Origin: Pseudomonadota bacterium | GTDB lineage: Bacteria > Desulfobacterota > Desulfobacteria > Desulfobacterales > RPRI01 | DNA: 37,931 nt | Assembly: GCA_018901125.1 (NCBI GenBank) | Contig: JAHIFE010000094.1 | Coordinates: 1 to 37,931, forward strand | Direction of reading: 5' to 3' | Shown: piece after piece, positions 27,455 through 37,206 of the stretch | Layout of the letters: each line of letters starts with the position of its first letter | Numbering within the stretch: the stretch's first letter is position 1 | Notes under the pieces: generated by a model | Told to the model about the DNA's origin: nothing | The model's input: only the letters and a program-made list of their open reading frames with translations | Database searches by the model: none | Position numbers and translations under genes: made by a program

Positions 27455-30373
27455 ATGATAAAACAATTTATTAAAAACCGTCAGTTAAAGATATTCTCTT
27501 TTATTATTTGTTGTCTGCTTCTGTTTTGCGGATATTACGGGAATAGTGTTGCAAAGTATTTAGGTGCTGATTCCGCATCAGCCGGAGACAATCAAGCCAT
27601 CTCCCTTTGGTCGCATGAGCAAAGCGATCTCAAACCTGATCCAGCTGTTATTTACGGACGTCTTCCCAATGGATTCAGATATGTTCTTATGAAGAATCAG
27701 GAGCCCAGGAATAGAGTGAATATATGCATTAATGTCCAGGCAGGGTCTATGCAGGAAGAAGATGGGCAAGAGGGTTTGGCGCACTATCTTGAGCACATTC
27801 TTTTTTGCGGTTCTACACATTTTAAACCTGGAGAACTTATAAAATATTTTCAGGATATGGGAATGGACTTTGGACCTGATGCTAATGCCCACACCGGCTT
27901 TTCCGAAACAGTTTATGAAATTCTTCTGCCTGACGGGAAAAAAGAGAGTCTTGATAAAGGTCTTCTTATATCGGAAGATTTCATTAAAGGCGCTCTTATA
28001 CTTGATTCGGAAGTAAACAGAGAACGGCGGGTTATTTTTGCAGAAAAAAGATCCAGAGATTCATCATCATACCGTACTGTTGTTTCGACCATGAAATTCA
28101 AGTTTCCGGATGCAATAATTTCAAAGAGATTACCTATAGGTGAGAAGGAAACGATTCAAAACATTACGAGTAAACAATTGAAAGATTTTTATCAAGCCTG
28201 GTACAGACCTGAAGATATCGCTCTTATAATAGTTGGAGATTTTGATCCCGAAACAGCGGACATCCTTATTGAAGAGAAATTTTCAAAAATTATGCCCATG
28301 GCGCAGACAAAAAAAGCTCTTCCGTTTGGTGATATCAATCATAAAGGAGTAGAACCTTTTTACCATTATGAAAAAGATGAGGGTAATACTACGGTCAGTA
28401 TTGAAGTTTTGAGTAAGATTGAAAAGGAAATAGAAACCTCAAAAGTCCGCAAAAGGCGATTTGTAGCAAATGTTGCAGACAAAATTGTCAGTAACAGGCT
28501 CGACGCTATGGTAACAAAAAATAAAGCACCGTTTACTTCGGCTTCCATCAGTTCCGGAAGTTATCTTAACCATATTCAATACGCCGGTATTTCAGCCGAT
28601 TGCAACCCTGAAAACTGGGAAAAATCATTATCTGTTATTGAGCAGGTCTTAAGAGGCGCTCTCGAAAACGGTTTTACGCAGTCGGAGTTTGAGAGAGTGA
28701 AAAAAGATTTTATGGCTATGTTTTCCAATGCTGTTAAACAGGCATCAACACGCGACAGCAGGATACTTGCAAACGATATAATAAGAGATACAAACAATAA
28801 TAGAGTATTTCAATCTCCAATGCAGGAAGAGCAGTTTTATATTCCCGTGTTAAATTCGATTTCAGTAAAAGATCTGAATGAATCATTTAAAAATACGTGG
28901 AAACCGGACCATAGACTTGTAATTGTTACCGGAAATGCCAAAATTGTGGGTAATGATGAGCCAAAAGATCAGATTGCTAAAGTATATAAAAAAAGCTCCT
29001 TTGAGAAAATATTAAAGAATATTGAGAGTAAACCGGTTTTTTTCCCTTATCTTTCCCGACCCAAGACAAAGGGTAAAATTAAACAAAGAAAAAATATTAC
29101 TGATCTCGGGATGTTGCAAATAGATTTTGAAAACAAGGTGCGCCTTAATCTTAAAAAGACCGATTTTGATGCAAATGAGATCATAGCAAATATTTCTTTC
29201 GGACTCGGAAGTTCGCAAGAGCCTGAAGGCTTGGAAGGTATTTCCTTCCTTTCTCAAGAGGTTGTTAACGAGAGCGGGCTTGGCAAGCTGGACAAGGATG
29301 AGTTGGAAAGAGCGCTTGCAGGAAAAAGCACGGCAGTATCTTTTGCGGTTGAGGATGGGCGTTTTCTCTTGAAAGGCAAAACGGTATCGGATGAAGTCGA
29401 TCTTCTTTTCCAGCTTTTTTATGCCAGGCTTATGGATCCGGGATTCAGAAAAGAATCATATTTGCTGTCAATAGATAGATTAAACCAGAAATACAAGGAG
29501 CTTTCAGGCTCAATAGATGGTGCCATGCCGCTTTCGGGTGAACGCTTTCTTGCAGGAGGCGATACGCGTTTTGGTTATCCCATACCGGAAAAACTTAAAA
29601 AATTATCACTGGATGATGTTATTTCATTTGTTGGTCCAAACTTAAAAAATGAACCTATAGAAATTTCAATAGTTGGGGATTTTAATGAGGATAGAATTAT
29701 AGAGCTTGCTTGCTTATACTTTGGCAGCCTGCCCGAAAGAACGTCCGGGATAAAACCGAAAAGATCCGATCATATAAATTTTCCTTCAGAAGAAACTGTT
29801 AATATTAATGTTGAAACCGAAATAAAAAAAGCTGCGGTTGTTGTAGCGTATCCTACCGAAGATATCTGGAATATCGAAAGAACGCGCCGTCTTAATGTCC
29901 TGGCTGAAATTTTTTCTGAAAAAATACGCGAAGAAGTAAGAGAGAGTATGGGGGCGTCTTATTCTTATTCCGCATATAATTTTCCAAGCAGGATATACCC
30001 CGGATACGGCATCTTGTATTCGAAAGCAGATGTAAACCCTAAAGAGATTGCTGCTGTGGAAAATAAAATTAAAAATATAGCTTCAGACATTGCAACAAAT
30101 GGGGTTAACAAAGAAGATTTAAAAAGGTCGCTTGATCCGATATTAACAAGAATAAAGGATATATTGAGAAACAATCATTACTGGCTTACTGTATTAACCG
30201 AGTCGCAAAAATACCCGCAGCAAATAGATTGGTCCAGGAATTTAAAAAAAGACTATGAAACCATAACCGAAGATGAGCTTTCTGCTCTTGCAAAAAAATA
30301 TCTTGTTAATGCCAGAGCCGCTTCAATTGTTGTAAAGCCAACAAAAGGATCTTTATCTGATGAAAAAAAGTAA
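27455..30373 (+). CDS. M16 family (insulinase/pitrilysin-like) zinc peptidase, exported
   Basis: The protein has the M16 inverted zinc motif LAHYLEHILF (His110, Glu113, His114). The third-ligand region is SEVNRERRVIFAEKRS (Glu190/Glu197). A single hydrophobic helix (IFSFIICCLLLFCGYYG) after a basic start marks it as exported or membrane-tethered. Two M16 halves follow, an active N-terminal half and an inactive C-terminal half starting near FENKVRLNLKKTD. Its 972 residues match PqqL-type periplasmic enzymes. Its stop overlaps the ResB-like gene by 14 bases, so the two are coupled. The substrate is unknown; a role in processing small proteins or peptides in the periplasm is plausible. Confidence 0.93.
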   Translation: MIKQFIKNRQLKIFSFIICCLLLFCGYYGNSVAKYLGADSASAGDNQAISLWSHEQSDLKPDPAVIYGRLPNGFRYVLMKNQEPRNRVNICINVQAGSMQEEDGQEGLAHYLEHILFCGSTHFKPGELIKYFQDMGMDFGPDANAHTGFSETVYEILLPDGKKESLDKGLLISEDFIKGALILDSEVNRERRVIFAEKRSRDSSSYRTVVSTMKFKFPDAIISKRLPIGEKETIQNITSKQLKDFYQAWYRPEDIALIIVGDFDPETADILIEEKFSKIMPMAQTKKALPFGDINHKGVEPFYHYEKDEGNTTVSIEVLSKIEKEIETSKVRKRRFVANVADKIVSNRLDAMVTKNKAPFTSASISSGSYLNHIQYAGISADCNPENWEKSLSVIEQVLRGALENGFTQSEFERVKKDFMAMFSNAVKQASTRDSRILANDIIRDTNNNRVFQSPMQEEQFYIPVLNSISVKDLNESFKNTWKPDHRLVIVTGNAKIVGNDEPKDQIAKVYKKSSFEKILKNIESKPVFFPYLSRPKTKGKIKQRKNITDLGMLQIDFENKVRLNLKKTDFDANEIIANISFGLGSSQEPEGLEGISFLSQEVVNESGLGKLDKDELERALAGKSTAVSFAVEDGRFLLKGKTVSDEVDLLFQLFYARLMDPGFRKESYLLSIDRLNQKYKELSGSIDGAMPLSGERFLAGGDTRFGYPIPEKLKKLSLDDVISFVGPNLKNEPIEISIVGDFNEDRIIELACLYFGSLPERTSGIKPKRSDHINFPSEETVNINVETEIKKAAVVVAYPTEDIWNIERTRRLNVLAEIFSEKIREEVRESMGASYSYSAYNFPSRIYPGYGILYSKADVNPKEIAAVENKIKNIASDIATNGVNKEDLKRSLDPILTRIKDILRNNHYWLTVLTESQKYPQQIDWSRNLKKDYETITEDELSALAKKYLVNARAASIVVKPTKGSLSDEKK

Positions 30374-31727
30374 AATTCCTGATGACCTAATAAACCGGCT
30401 GTGGAAATATTTTGCTTCTGTAAAACTCACAGTAACTCTGCTTATTATTCTGGCTCTTTCCTGTATTATTGGAACGGTAATACCCCAGAATGAAAGCCCG
30501 GCTGCATATTTTTTCAGGTATGGAGAATTTTTCTACAGAGCATTCAGCGCTCTTGACATCTTCGATATGTATCATTCATGGTGGTTTCAGTTTATGGTAT
30601 TTTTGCTGGCGGCAAACATTGTTGTCTGTTCAATCGACCGCCTTTCTTCAACATGGAAAGTAATCTTTAAAAAAAGTCCTTCCTTTGATATCGCTAAGTT
30701 AAAAAACTCGTACAAAGAAGAATTTACTGCCGTTCATACTCACGGAGAGCTTAAGACTCTATTTATGCCAGTATTATTGCGCTTATTTAAATACGCAAGG
30801 GTAGAGGACAAAGAGAATGGGTTTGTGATTTATGCTGAAAAAGGCCGTTGGACCAGGTTGGGTGTGTATGCAGTGCATTTGAGCGTGGTTTTGCTTCTTA
30901 TTGGTGGTTTAATAGGCTCATATTTCGGGTTTGACGGGTCTGTGATTATTCCGGAGGGCAAAAGTATAAAGAGTATTATATTAAGAAATACCGGTAGTGA
31001 TCAGCCTCTGGATTTTGAAATCAGGTGTGATGATTTTAATGTTACATTTTACGAGTCAGGGATGCCGAAAGAATATCGTTCAGGACTTACTATTCTTGAA
31101 AACGGTAAACCGGTTCTTAAAAAAGATGTAATCGTTAATGATCCTCTCCACTACAAAGGAATCAATATTTTTCAGTCAAGTTATGGTATGTTGGAACCTG
31201 AGGAAATATCGCTTAGTTTTACTGATCGTAAAACAGGATCTGTATATAGAACAAAAACGTCTGTAGGGAAAGAAATCGAGCTTCCTGAAACTTTTGGAAA
31301 GTTTGTTTTGGATAAATATTCCCGCGCGTATAGTTTCATGGGACATGATCTTGGAGAGGCTTTTTCAGGAATGCTTACTCCAATAAAAGGAGAGCCTGTT
31401 CAGGTGATTCTTCCTCTCAAATATCCCGGCTTTGACAAGATGAGAAAGGATGAGCTTATAATCTCTGCAGAAGATACTCAAAGGCAGTATTATACAGGAC
31501 TTCAGATAACAAGAGATCCAGGAGTTCCCATTGTTTACAGCGGATTTATAATGATGATTATAGGTTGTTTTATTGCTTTTTTCATGTCTCATATCAGATT
31601 CTGTGTTGAAGTTGTTAAAAAGCGGGGAAAAAGCATTGTTGTAATTGCCGGAATTTCTAATAAGAATAAAATAGGAATGGAAGCCAAGACAAAAAAGCTT
31701 GCTAAACTGCTGTCCAACAAACTATAG
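30360..31727 (+). CDS. resB: ResB-like cytochrome c biogenesis protein (system II)
   Basis: ResB/Ccs1 works with CcsA/ResC to carry haem and present apocytochrome c in the periplasm. The 455 residues have N-terminal membrane helices (KLTVTLLIILALSCIIGTVIP and FQFMVFLLAANIVVC), a large periplasmic part and a further helix near 165-185 (GVYAVHLSVVLLLIGG). The last helix is near 395 (YSGFIMMIIGCFIAFFM). The segment HYKGINIFQSSYG is typical of the family. The start overlaps the M16 stop, with AAGGA ten bases upstream. The CcsB gene follows within about 10 bases, giving a tight pair. Confidence 0.93.
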   Translation: MKKSKIPDDLINRLWKYFASVKLTVTLLIILALSCIIGTVIPQNESPAAYFFRYGEFFYRAFSALDIFDMYHSWWFQFMVFLLAANIVVCSIDRLSSTWKVIFKKSPSFDIAKLKNSYKEEFTAVHTHGELKTLFMPVLLRLFKYARVEDKENGFVIYAEKGRWTRLGVYAVHLSVVLLLIGGLIGSYFGFDGSVIIPEGKSIKSIILRNTGSDQPLDFEIRCDDFNVTFYESGMPKEYRSGLTILENGKPVLKKDVIVNDPLHYKGINIFQSSYGMLEPEEISLSFTDRKTGSVYRTKTSVGKEIELPETFGKFVLDKYSRAYSFMGHDLGEAFSGMLTPIKGEPVQVILPLKYPGFDKMRKDELIISAEDTQRQYYTGLQITRDPGVPIVYSGFIMMIIGCFIAFFMSHIRFCVEVVKKRGKSIVVIAGISNKNKIGMEAKTKKLAKLLSNKL

Positions 31728-31737
31728 GATGAATACA

Positions 31738-32574
31738 ATGAACAGTTCAATATTGTTATCAATTACTACCTTCATATATGGATTTGCAGCATTTTTATAT
31801 ATTTTTTCCTTAGTTTTTAAAAAGCCTTTCTTCGGAAGTCTTGGGACCTGGACTTTGCTTGCCGGCATTTCAGGAAATTCTGGCGGCTTATTGTTAAGAT
31901 GGCTTGAATCATACAGGCTGGGAATAGGGCATGCTCCGCTTTCAAATTTATATGAATCTTTAATTTTCTTTTCACTTGTTATCGTTGTAGTATACCTTGT
32001 TGTCGAAAAAATTTATGATAACCGCTCAATCGGAGCTTTTGCTACCCCGCTTGCTTTTCTGGCAATGGCCTATGCATCCCTTTCTCCAAATATAAGTGAG
32101 AAAATTCAGCCACTTTTGCCGGCATTGAAAAGCAATTGGCTGATCGTGCATGTTATCACCTGCTTTATAGGATATGCCGCATTTGCTATAGCTTTTGGCC
32201 TTGGGATTATGTTTCTTCTTAAGCAAAAGGACTCGAAACCGGGGATCTCATTTTTGAAGTTGTTTCCCGATTTATATATGATAGATGAGCTTTCACACCA
32301 GATGATAATGTTTGGTTTTCTATTTCTTTCGGGAGGAATAATTACCGGTGCGATATGGGCAAATTCTGCATGGGGCAGATACTGGGGTTGGGACCCCAAG
32401 GAAACCTGGTCGCTTATTACCTGGTTTATTTATGCCACTCTTCTTCACGCAAGATTTATGCGGGGATGGCGCGGGAAACGCCTTGCTTATCTGTCGATTA
32501 TAGGTTTCTTGGCGGTTCTTTTTACATATTTTGGTGTAAATCTGCTTTCCGGACTTCATAGCTACGGTCAGTAA
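31738..32574 (+). CDS. ccsB: Cytochrome c biogenesis protein CcsB/CcsA (WWD haem-handling)
   Basis: This is the haem-exporting partner of ResB in system II cytochrome c assembly. The 278 residues (from the ATG at 31738, 8 bases after AGGA; the ATG at 31729 is also possible) give about eight membrane helices. The WWD-type motif is GRYWGWDPKETWSLITWF, and conserved His residues are in GHAPLSNLYES, NWLIVHV and LLHARF. The gene starts within about 10 bases of the resB stop. Together with CcdA/thioredoxin elsewhere in the window, it fits an organism with many c-type cytochromes. Confidence 0.93.
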   Translation: MNSSILLSITTFIYGFAAFLYIFSLVFKKPFFGSLGTWTLLAGISGNSGGLLLRWLESYRLGIGHAPLSNLYESLIFFSLVIVVVYLVVEKIYDNRSIGAFATPLAFLAMAYASLSPNISEKIQPLLPALKSNWLIVHVITCFIGYAAFAIAFGLGIMFLLKQKDSKPGISFLKLFPDLYMIDELSHQMIMFGFLFLSGGIITGAIWANSAWGRYWGWDPKETWSLITWFIYATLLHARFMRGWRGKRLAYLSIIGFLAVLFTYFGVNLLSGLHSYGQ

Positions 32575-32725
32575 TTTTTGATACTTTTGAAAAATACAAA
32601 AATCCAATAATCAAATCATAACGTGCTAATATTAAAGTTCGATAGGATATCAATATTCGTCCACTTCCGTTATTGTCTCCTCTTTTGCGCTGGCTGAAAA
32701 CCGATTTTCTATCACCTGCTCACAA

Positions 32726-33988
32726 TCATAATCTTTCAGATTCGTCAGTTATTTGCGCGGCGCTACGTCCCGCTATCCAGCCGGTTGAAAATGCTGCCTG
32801 CAAATTGTATCCGCCTGTGTCAGCCTGAATGTCTATCAGCTCTCCGGCAAAAAAGAGTCCCTTTGTTTTCCTGGATTCCATGGTCCTGGGGTCAATCTCT
32901 CTGGTATCTATTCCTCCAGCAGTAATAATTGCTTCGGCAAAGGGTCTGTATCCGACAACATCCAGCCGGAAATCCTTGAGCCAGGTCCTGAGACGCACGC
33001 GTTCTTTTGCAGACATGTTGCAGGATAGTTGTTCGCCAGGTATTCGGGTGAGATCGAGGCAGACAGGAACCATTTCTCGAGGAATCAAACCCCGCAAAAG
33101 GCTGCTGATTTGCTCTTTACCCCGAGAAGCAATATCGCGCTGAAGACGCGCATCAAGTTTATTCTCATCAAGAGCGGGTTTGAGATCAATGGAAAAGGTA
33201 ACTTTGTGCCCGTTGCGAAGGCTGTCAACTGCTTCACCGCTCAGGGTAAGAATTGCAGGTCCGGTCATCCCAAATTCAGTAAATACGATTTCACCAAATT
33301 CTTCCCTTTTTCCCCTGCCGTTGATAAACATTCGGGTGTTTACATTGCGAAGATTGAGGCCAGCCATTCTTTTTGCTTCATCTCCTGAGGTTTCAAGCGG
33401 GACAAGTGCCTGGCGGACCGGGATTACTGTATGTCCTGCTGATTCAGAAAGGCTGTAGCCGTCTCCGGTTGAACCTGTAGCAGGATAGGAGACTCCGCCT
33501 GTGGCAAGTATAACGGCATCACAGCGGATTTCCTTGCCTTGAGAAACAACACCGGTGAGGTGTTTATTATGTATCAGTATTTTATCAACAGGAGCCAAAT
33601 GTTGGATCCGGACTCCGGATCTTTTATTCCATTGCAGAAGAGCTCTCTGAACATCCGGCGCTTTGCCGCTGGCAGGAAAAACACGGCCGCCTCTTTCAGT
33701 AACTAACTCTATGCCCAGTTCATTGAAGAATTCCATGAGATCGGTATTGAAGAACCGGGCAAAGGCTTGATGAAGAAAATGGCCGGTTTTGCCAAAATGG
33801 GAAATAAAGTCGGATATCTCGGCGGTATTTGTGATGTTGCAGCGGCCCTTCCCTGTAATAGATAGTTTGAGTCCGGTCCGTTTCATTTTTTCAAGCAGAA
33901 GAGTTTCAGCTCCTGCCTGTGCTGCCTGCCCTGCAGCTATAAGTCCTGCAGGGCCACCGCCTATGACAATTACTTTTCGTGCCTTCAT
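32726..33988 (-). CDS. BaiN/RdsA family FAD-dependent flavoprotein
   Basis: This is a flavoprotein of the HI0933/BaiN group. The 420 residues start with the FAD fold VIVIGGGPAGLIAAGQAAQ and continue with KLSITGKGRCNITN. VILATGGVSYPATGSTGDGY and the C-terminal ITAGGIDTREIDPRTMESRK, with GLFFAGELIDIQADTGGYNLQ, follow. AGAGGA lies upstream of the ATG. Base composition is clearly more GC-rich than its neighbours (28 of 60 in 32881-32940, against 16 of 60 in the PEPCK gene at 34501-34560), which suggests transfer or a different codon history. BaiN-like proteins act on enoate-type substrates in some gut bacteria, but the substrate here is unknown. Confidence 0.9.
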   Translation of the reverse strand: MKARKVIVIGGGPAGLIAAGQAAQAGAETLLLEKMKRTGLKLSITGKGRCNITNTAEISDFISHFGKTGHFLHQAFARFFNTDLMEFFNELGIELVTERGGRVFPASGKAPDVQRALLQWNKRSGVRIQHLAPVDKILIHNKHLTGVVSQGKEIRCDAVILATGGVSYPATGSTGDGYSLSESAGHTVIPVRQALVPLETSGDEAKRMAGLNLRNVNTRMFINGRGKREEFGEIVFTEFGMTGPAILTLSGEAVDSLRNGHKVTFSIDLKPALDENKLDARLQRDIASRGKEQISSLLRGLIPREMVPVCLDLTRIPGEQLSCNMSAKERVRLRTWLKDFRLDVVGYRPFAEAIITAGGIDTREIDPRTMESRKTKGLFFAGELIDIQADTGGYNLQAAFSTGWIAGRSAAQITDESERL

Positions 33989-34303
33989 TTATTATTTAGT
34001 CCTCTTGAACCCTCAGCCTGCTCTTGTTGAATTTATTGCAGAAGTATAATTCTTCTATCCCTTTTTCTCAATCCCAATGGGCCGGTTTTATGTCCATATG
34101 GTTCATGCGATTATGTATACCGGGTATGTGCTTGAATCTATGGGGTGAAAGCCCAGCGCGTGTGAATCATGTTAATGGTTAATATCTTTCTAATTCACTG
34201 CGGGGTTCGAAGGTCGCTAAGAGGCTGATGCTTGAAACAATCTTAATTAAGGATTCATGTTTTTTATGCGTGTTTTTATCTGCAGAATTTTCCGGCAAAT
34301 ATA
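33989..34303. other. Non-coding region with possible group II intron remnant
   Basis: The section 34083-34260 contains a TATGGGGTGAAAGCCCA hairpin (TGGG/CCCA) near 34140. GTGAAT pairs with ATTCAC (34162-34167, 34193-34198), and the stretch runs on to GGGGTTCGAAGGTCGCTAAG. This series resembles the domain I part of bacterial group II introns. There is no reverse transcriptase ORF nearby, so at most it is a relic. I cannot confirm it without a covariance search. Confidence 0.3.
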
Positions 34304-36286
34304 TCAATATGTCTCGCCTTTGTTATTAAGTTTAAGAAGATCGGTGGGACTCACAACAGAACCGAACAATTTTTTAAGATTAAGAAGTCCTTCCTTCTGT
34401 TCATTGAGAACTTCAAACAACTTGTATGGCACTCCTTTTTCTTTTCCGTAAGCATTGATCTGCAGATCAATCCTTACGATAATATTGTCAATATAAAGAG
34501 AAAACTGTTTGATATAAAGTGATTCCAGGTACTCTTTTTTTATAATTTCCCGAAACATTTTTTTTAGATCATCATATTTAGGTATCTGGCCGATAGGTGT
34601 TTCGATTACATCGACTTCATCATAGGCTTTTCTTTCCAGCCATGTCAGCCATACCCTTACATCACGTTTTTCACCCAAAAGCTTATTTGAAATTCCGCCT
34701 CTTGCCTTATCGGTAAGAAAATAATTGAGTCCTGCCATAACTGGCTTATATTCCGTTGCTATTTTTTTATTTCCAAAAAAACAAAACTGGGCATCCATAT
34801 AATCAGCAAGAGGCCCGGGTATAAAGGGTGCATTAGCCCAGGGGGCTCGGTTTACTCCTGTTGCCCCGACTTCTGTAGAGGTTGCAGCAGATACTATGGA
34901 TGCGCCTATAACAACGCCATGATCTGAATTTTTTGCTACACGGACAGGCGGCATGGTATCGCTGTCGCGCCCGCTGTATGTAAATATCCTTGTAATAGCG
35001 CCCTCAGGATTTTCGCTATCGGACGAATAGTTTGCTATATCTTTAGAGGCAAGTGTGGCCCGCGCATTGGAATGTGATATGGGAACAGGTATTCCGTTTT
35101 TATCCGTCATGCCTTTTTTCCAGAAGCCCTGAAAATTGAATCCTTGTTCAGGTGGTTCTTCTCCGTTTCCGGTCCAATGGGGAAAGCCTTTTTCATCAAT
35201 AAGAACATTAGACCATATAACTTCCGTGCCTTCTTTTTTCAAAAGCTCCATCAGCAATGGATCACCTTCCCAGTTCAAATTCTCAACAATGCCGAATATT
35301 CCGCACTCCGGATTAACAGACCTTATGGCGCCGTTTTTGTCAATCCACATCTGAGCCAGATCATCACCCATAAAATGATGTCCTGCCATAGCCGTGGTTG
35401 TTTTTCCGCATCCGCTTGGAGCAGCTCCTGCAAACCAGGTTAAACGCCCTTGAGGCCCTTTAATTCCTGTTATGAACATATGCTCCGAAAGTTCATCGCC
35501 ACGGTTTTTATAGACAGCTTTATCAACGGAAAATCTATGGTTTCCTTTTTTCAATAAAAGGGTATTTCCGGCATAAGTGCAGTTAATAGCATATGTTGTC
35601 TGATAACTTCTATCCATATAAACACGTGCATTCGGAAGGTCTTCCGGCCTGTTTTGCCCCTGGCTGTGGATATTTGTATAGAAATGCCCCAGTCTGTCAA
35701 CTTCCTTATCAAAATGAAGGTATATATTTCTGTATAGAATTTCGGCGCTATGTAAAACATAGGCAGAACTAGTGATTTCTACAGCCGGATTAGACATGGG
35801 AGAACCTAAAGGTCCGCGCAAATAAAAGCCGATCAGCATTACTTTGCCACGCATGATCCCGCTCATTTTGGCTTTGATATCATTAAGTGCATCATATCTT
35901 GATGTTTTTTTTGCAAGGGAGCTTACCTCTTCTCCGTCATTAATTATATAAAAAGTTCGATCAGTAATACGTCCCTGTTCTTCTTTTAAATCAAAATGCA
36001 CAGTATGCCCCTTCAAGGCAAGCTTTGTCTCCTCACGGTTGTTAAGGGCAATATCTCTTATGTATTGTTTATCTTCTTCAGAGCCGGTACACACAAAAAC
36101 ATTATCCGGCTGACACATTGCAATAGAATTTGCAATTTTCAAAAGCACGTCTTTTTGATTTATTTTAAGAAGTTTTGAAAGATTTTCACGGTCAAGTTTT
36201 TTTTCAAAAAGTGCGAAAGCAGCATCAAAAGATATTATACCGCCTATTTCAAGAATAATATCTATTCCTTTATTTTTTAAAAGCAT
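34304..36286 (-). CDS. pckG: Phosphoenolpyruvate carboxykinase, GTP type (divergent)
   Basis: PEPCK interconverts oxaloacetate and PEP with GTP, feeding gluconeogenesis. The 660 residues contain the substrate-binding FYLRGPLGSPMSN. The P-loop-like kinase motif is AAPSGCGKTTTAM (residues 288-300; the typical GTP form reads SACGKTNLAM), with GDD at 307-309. NPECGIFGIV and the NRAPWANAPF-type segment follow. The Cys in the P-loop fits the GTP family. The variant motif and the extra N-terminal ~60 residues make it a divergent member. It lies 11 bases after rdgB, and the GGGGGGA ribosome-binding site covers the rdgB stop, so it is the second gene of a two-gene operon. Confidence 0.85.
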   Translation of the reverse strand: MLLKNKGIDIILEIGGIISFDAAFALFEKKLDRENLSKLLKINQKDVLLKIANSIAMCQPDNVFVCTGSEEDKQYIRDIALNNREETKLALKGHTVHFDLKEEQGRITDRTFYIINDGEEVSSLAKKTSRYDALNDIKAKMSGIMRGKVMLIGFYLRGPLGSPMSNPAVEITSSAYVLHSAEILYRNIYLHFDKEVDRLGHFYTNIHSQGQNRPEDLPNARVYMDRSYQTTYAINCTYAGNTLLLKKGNHRFSVDKAVYKNRGDELSEHMFITGIKGPQGRLTWFAGAAPSGCGKTTTAMAGHHFMGDDLAQMWIDKNGAIRSVNPECGIFGIVENLNWEGDPLLMELLKKEGTEVIWSNVLIDEKGFPHWTGNGEEPPEQGFNFQGFWKKGMTDKNGIPVPISHSNARATLASKDIANYSSDSENPEGAITRIFTYSGRDSDTMPPVRVAKNSDHGVVIGASIVSAATSTEVGATGVNRAPWANAPFIPGPLADYMDAQFCFFGNKKIATEYKPVMAGLNYFLTDKARGGISNKLLGEKRDVRVWLTWLERKAYDEVDVIETPIGQIPKYDDLKKMFREIIKKEYLESLYIKQFSLYIDNIIVRIDLQINAYGKEKGVPYKLFEVLNEQKEGLLNLKKLFGSVVSPTDLLKLNNKGETY

Positions 36287-36297
36287 ATGAATCCCCC

Positions 36298-36975
36298 CTA
36301 TAGGATCTCAATATCGATTTTTTCACATCCGGACATGACCTTAAACTTATCCTGTTTAAGCATATTCTGGTTTATCCATATAAGCACTTTGCCTAATTCA
36401 TTTTTCAGTTCGTTCAGCGCAATTCCCCTGTGACTAACTGAACTCTTTTCTTCCATGCTCATTTCGGCAAAGGTTTTTCCCAAAGGAGGATAATAAAATA
36501 TGGGATCGTAGCCAAATCCATTTGTTCCGGAAGGTTCTTTTGTGATAATTCCTTCGCAGCGGCCCTCATAAGTAAGGGCGTAGCCGGACGGGACTGCAAC
36601 AGAAATTACGCACTCAAAAACAGCCTTTCTGTTTGCTTTCCCTTTCATTTCGGCAAGCAGCTTTAAGCATCGTTTTTCATCCGTGGCATTTTCTCCAGCA
36701 TAGCGGGCGGAAAAAACACCCGGAGCTCCGGAAAGAGCTTCAACTAAAAGACCGGAGTCATCGGCAAGAGCAGGAAAGCCAAGTGCTCTTGCCGCAAAAC
36801 TGGCTTTTTTGTATGCATTTTCATCAAAGGTTTTTCCATCTTCTTCAATGATGGATATGGGGCCAAAATCTGTAAGATTTTGAATTTTTACAGGATGATC
36901 TTTAAAAAGATCTGCAATTTCTGCGGTTTTGCCGTTATTCCGGGTAGCTATTACGAGAGTTATCAAATTGTTCAT
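36298..36975 (-). CDS. rdgB: XTP/dITP diphosphatase (RdgB/HAM1 family)
   Basis: RdgB removes non-canonical purine nucleotides (XTP, dITP, ITP). The motifs are complete: LVIATRNNGKTAEI at the N-terminus, EEDGKTFDENAYKKA, ALADDSGLLVEAL with the metal Asp residues 71/72, and PGVFSARYAG. GTNGFGYDPIF and SHRGIAL follow. Family members are about 195-205 residues; here a tail of about 25 residues (QDKFKVMSGCEKIDIEIL) extends the C-terminus and has no known counterpart. There is no clear ribosome-binding site before the ATG. It is first in the operon with PEPCK. Confidence 0.95.
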   Translation of the reverse strand: MNNLITLVIATRNNGKTAEIADLFKDHPVKIQNLTDFGPISIIEEDGKTFDENAYKKASFAARALGFPALADDSGLLVEALSGAPGVFSARYAGENATDEKRCLKLLAEMKGKANRKAVFECVISVAVPSGYALTYEGRCEGIITKEPSGTNGFGYDPIFYYPPLGKTFAEMSMEEKSSVSHRGIALNELKNELGKVLIWINQNMLKQDKFKVMSGCEKIDIEIL

Positions 36976-37079
36976 AATGTATATTTTTAATGTATGTATA
37001 TAAATGAATCGATTATTTAAACTGAAAATATCTATAAATCATGGTTTGCACTTTGTAAAGTTTTTTCCCCTCTTATGAA

Positions 37080-37108
37080 TTCAAATAATTTCATAATTGT
37101 GTTATACT
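37080..37108 (+). promoter_or_regulatory. Possible promoter of the K+ channel gene
   Basis: TTCAAA (37080-37085) and TATACT (37103-37108) are separated by 17 bases, about 100 bases before the ATG. The -35 match is partial. Confidence 0.3.
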
Positions 37109-37206
37109 ATGACCGGTCTATTTACCTGCCTAAAATTATTTACAAACCTGTTATGATATATTAAATTGCAAAAATAAAATGATTTGAGTTTCATCTCTAT
37201 AAATTA

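Noticed and set aside
32829-33458. Plus-strand frames opposite the flavoprotein gene
   Set aside because: They arise from the higher GC content of the real gene on the minus strand.
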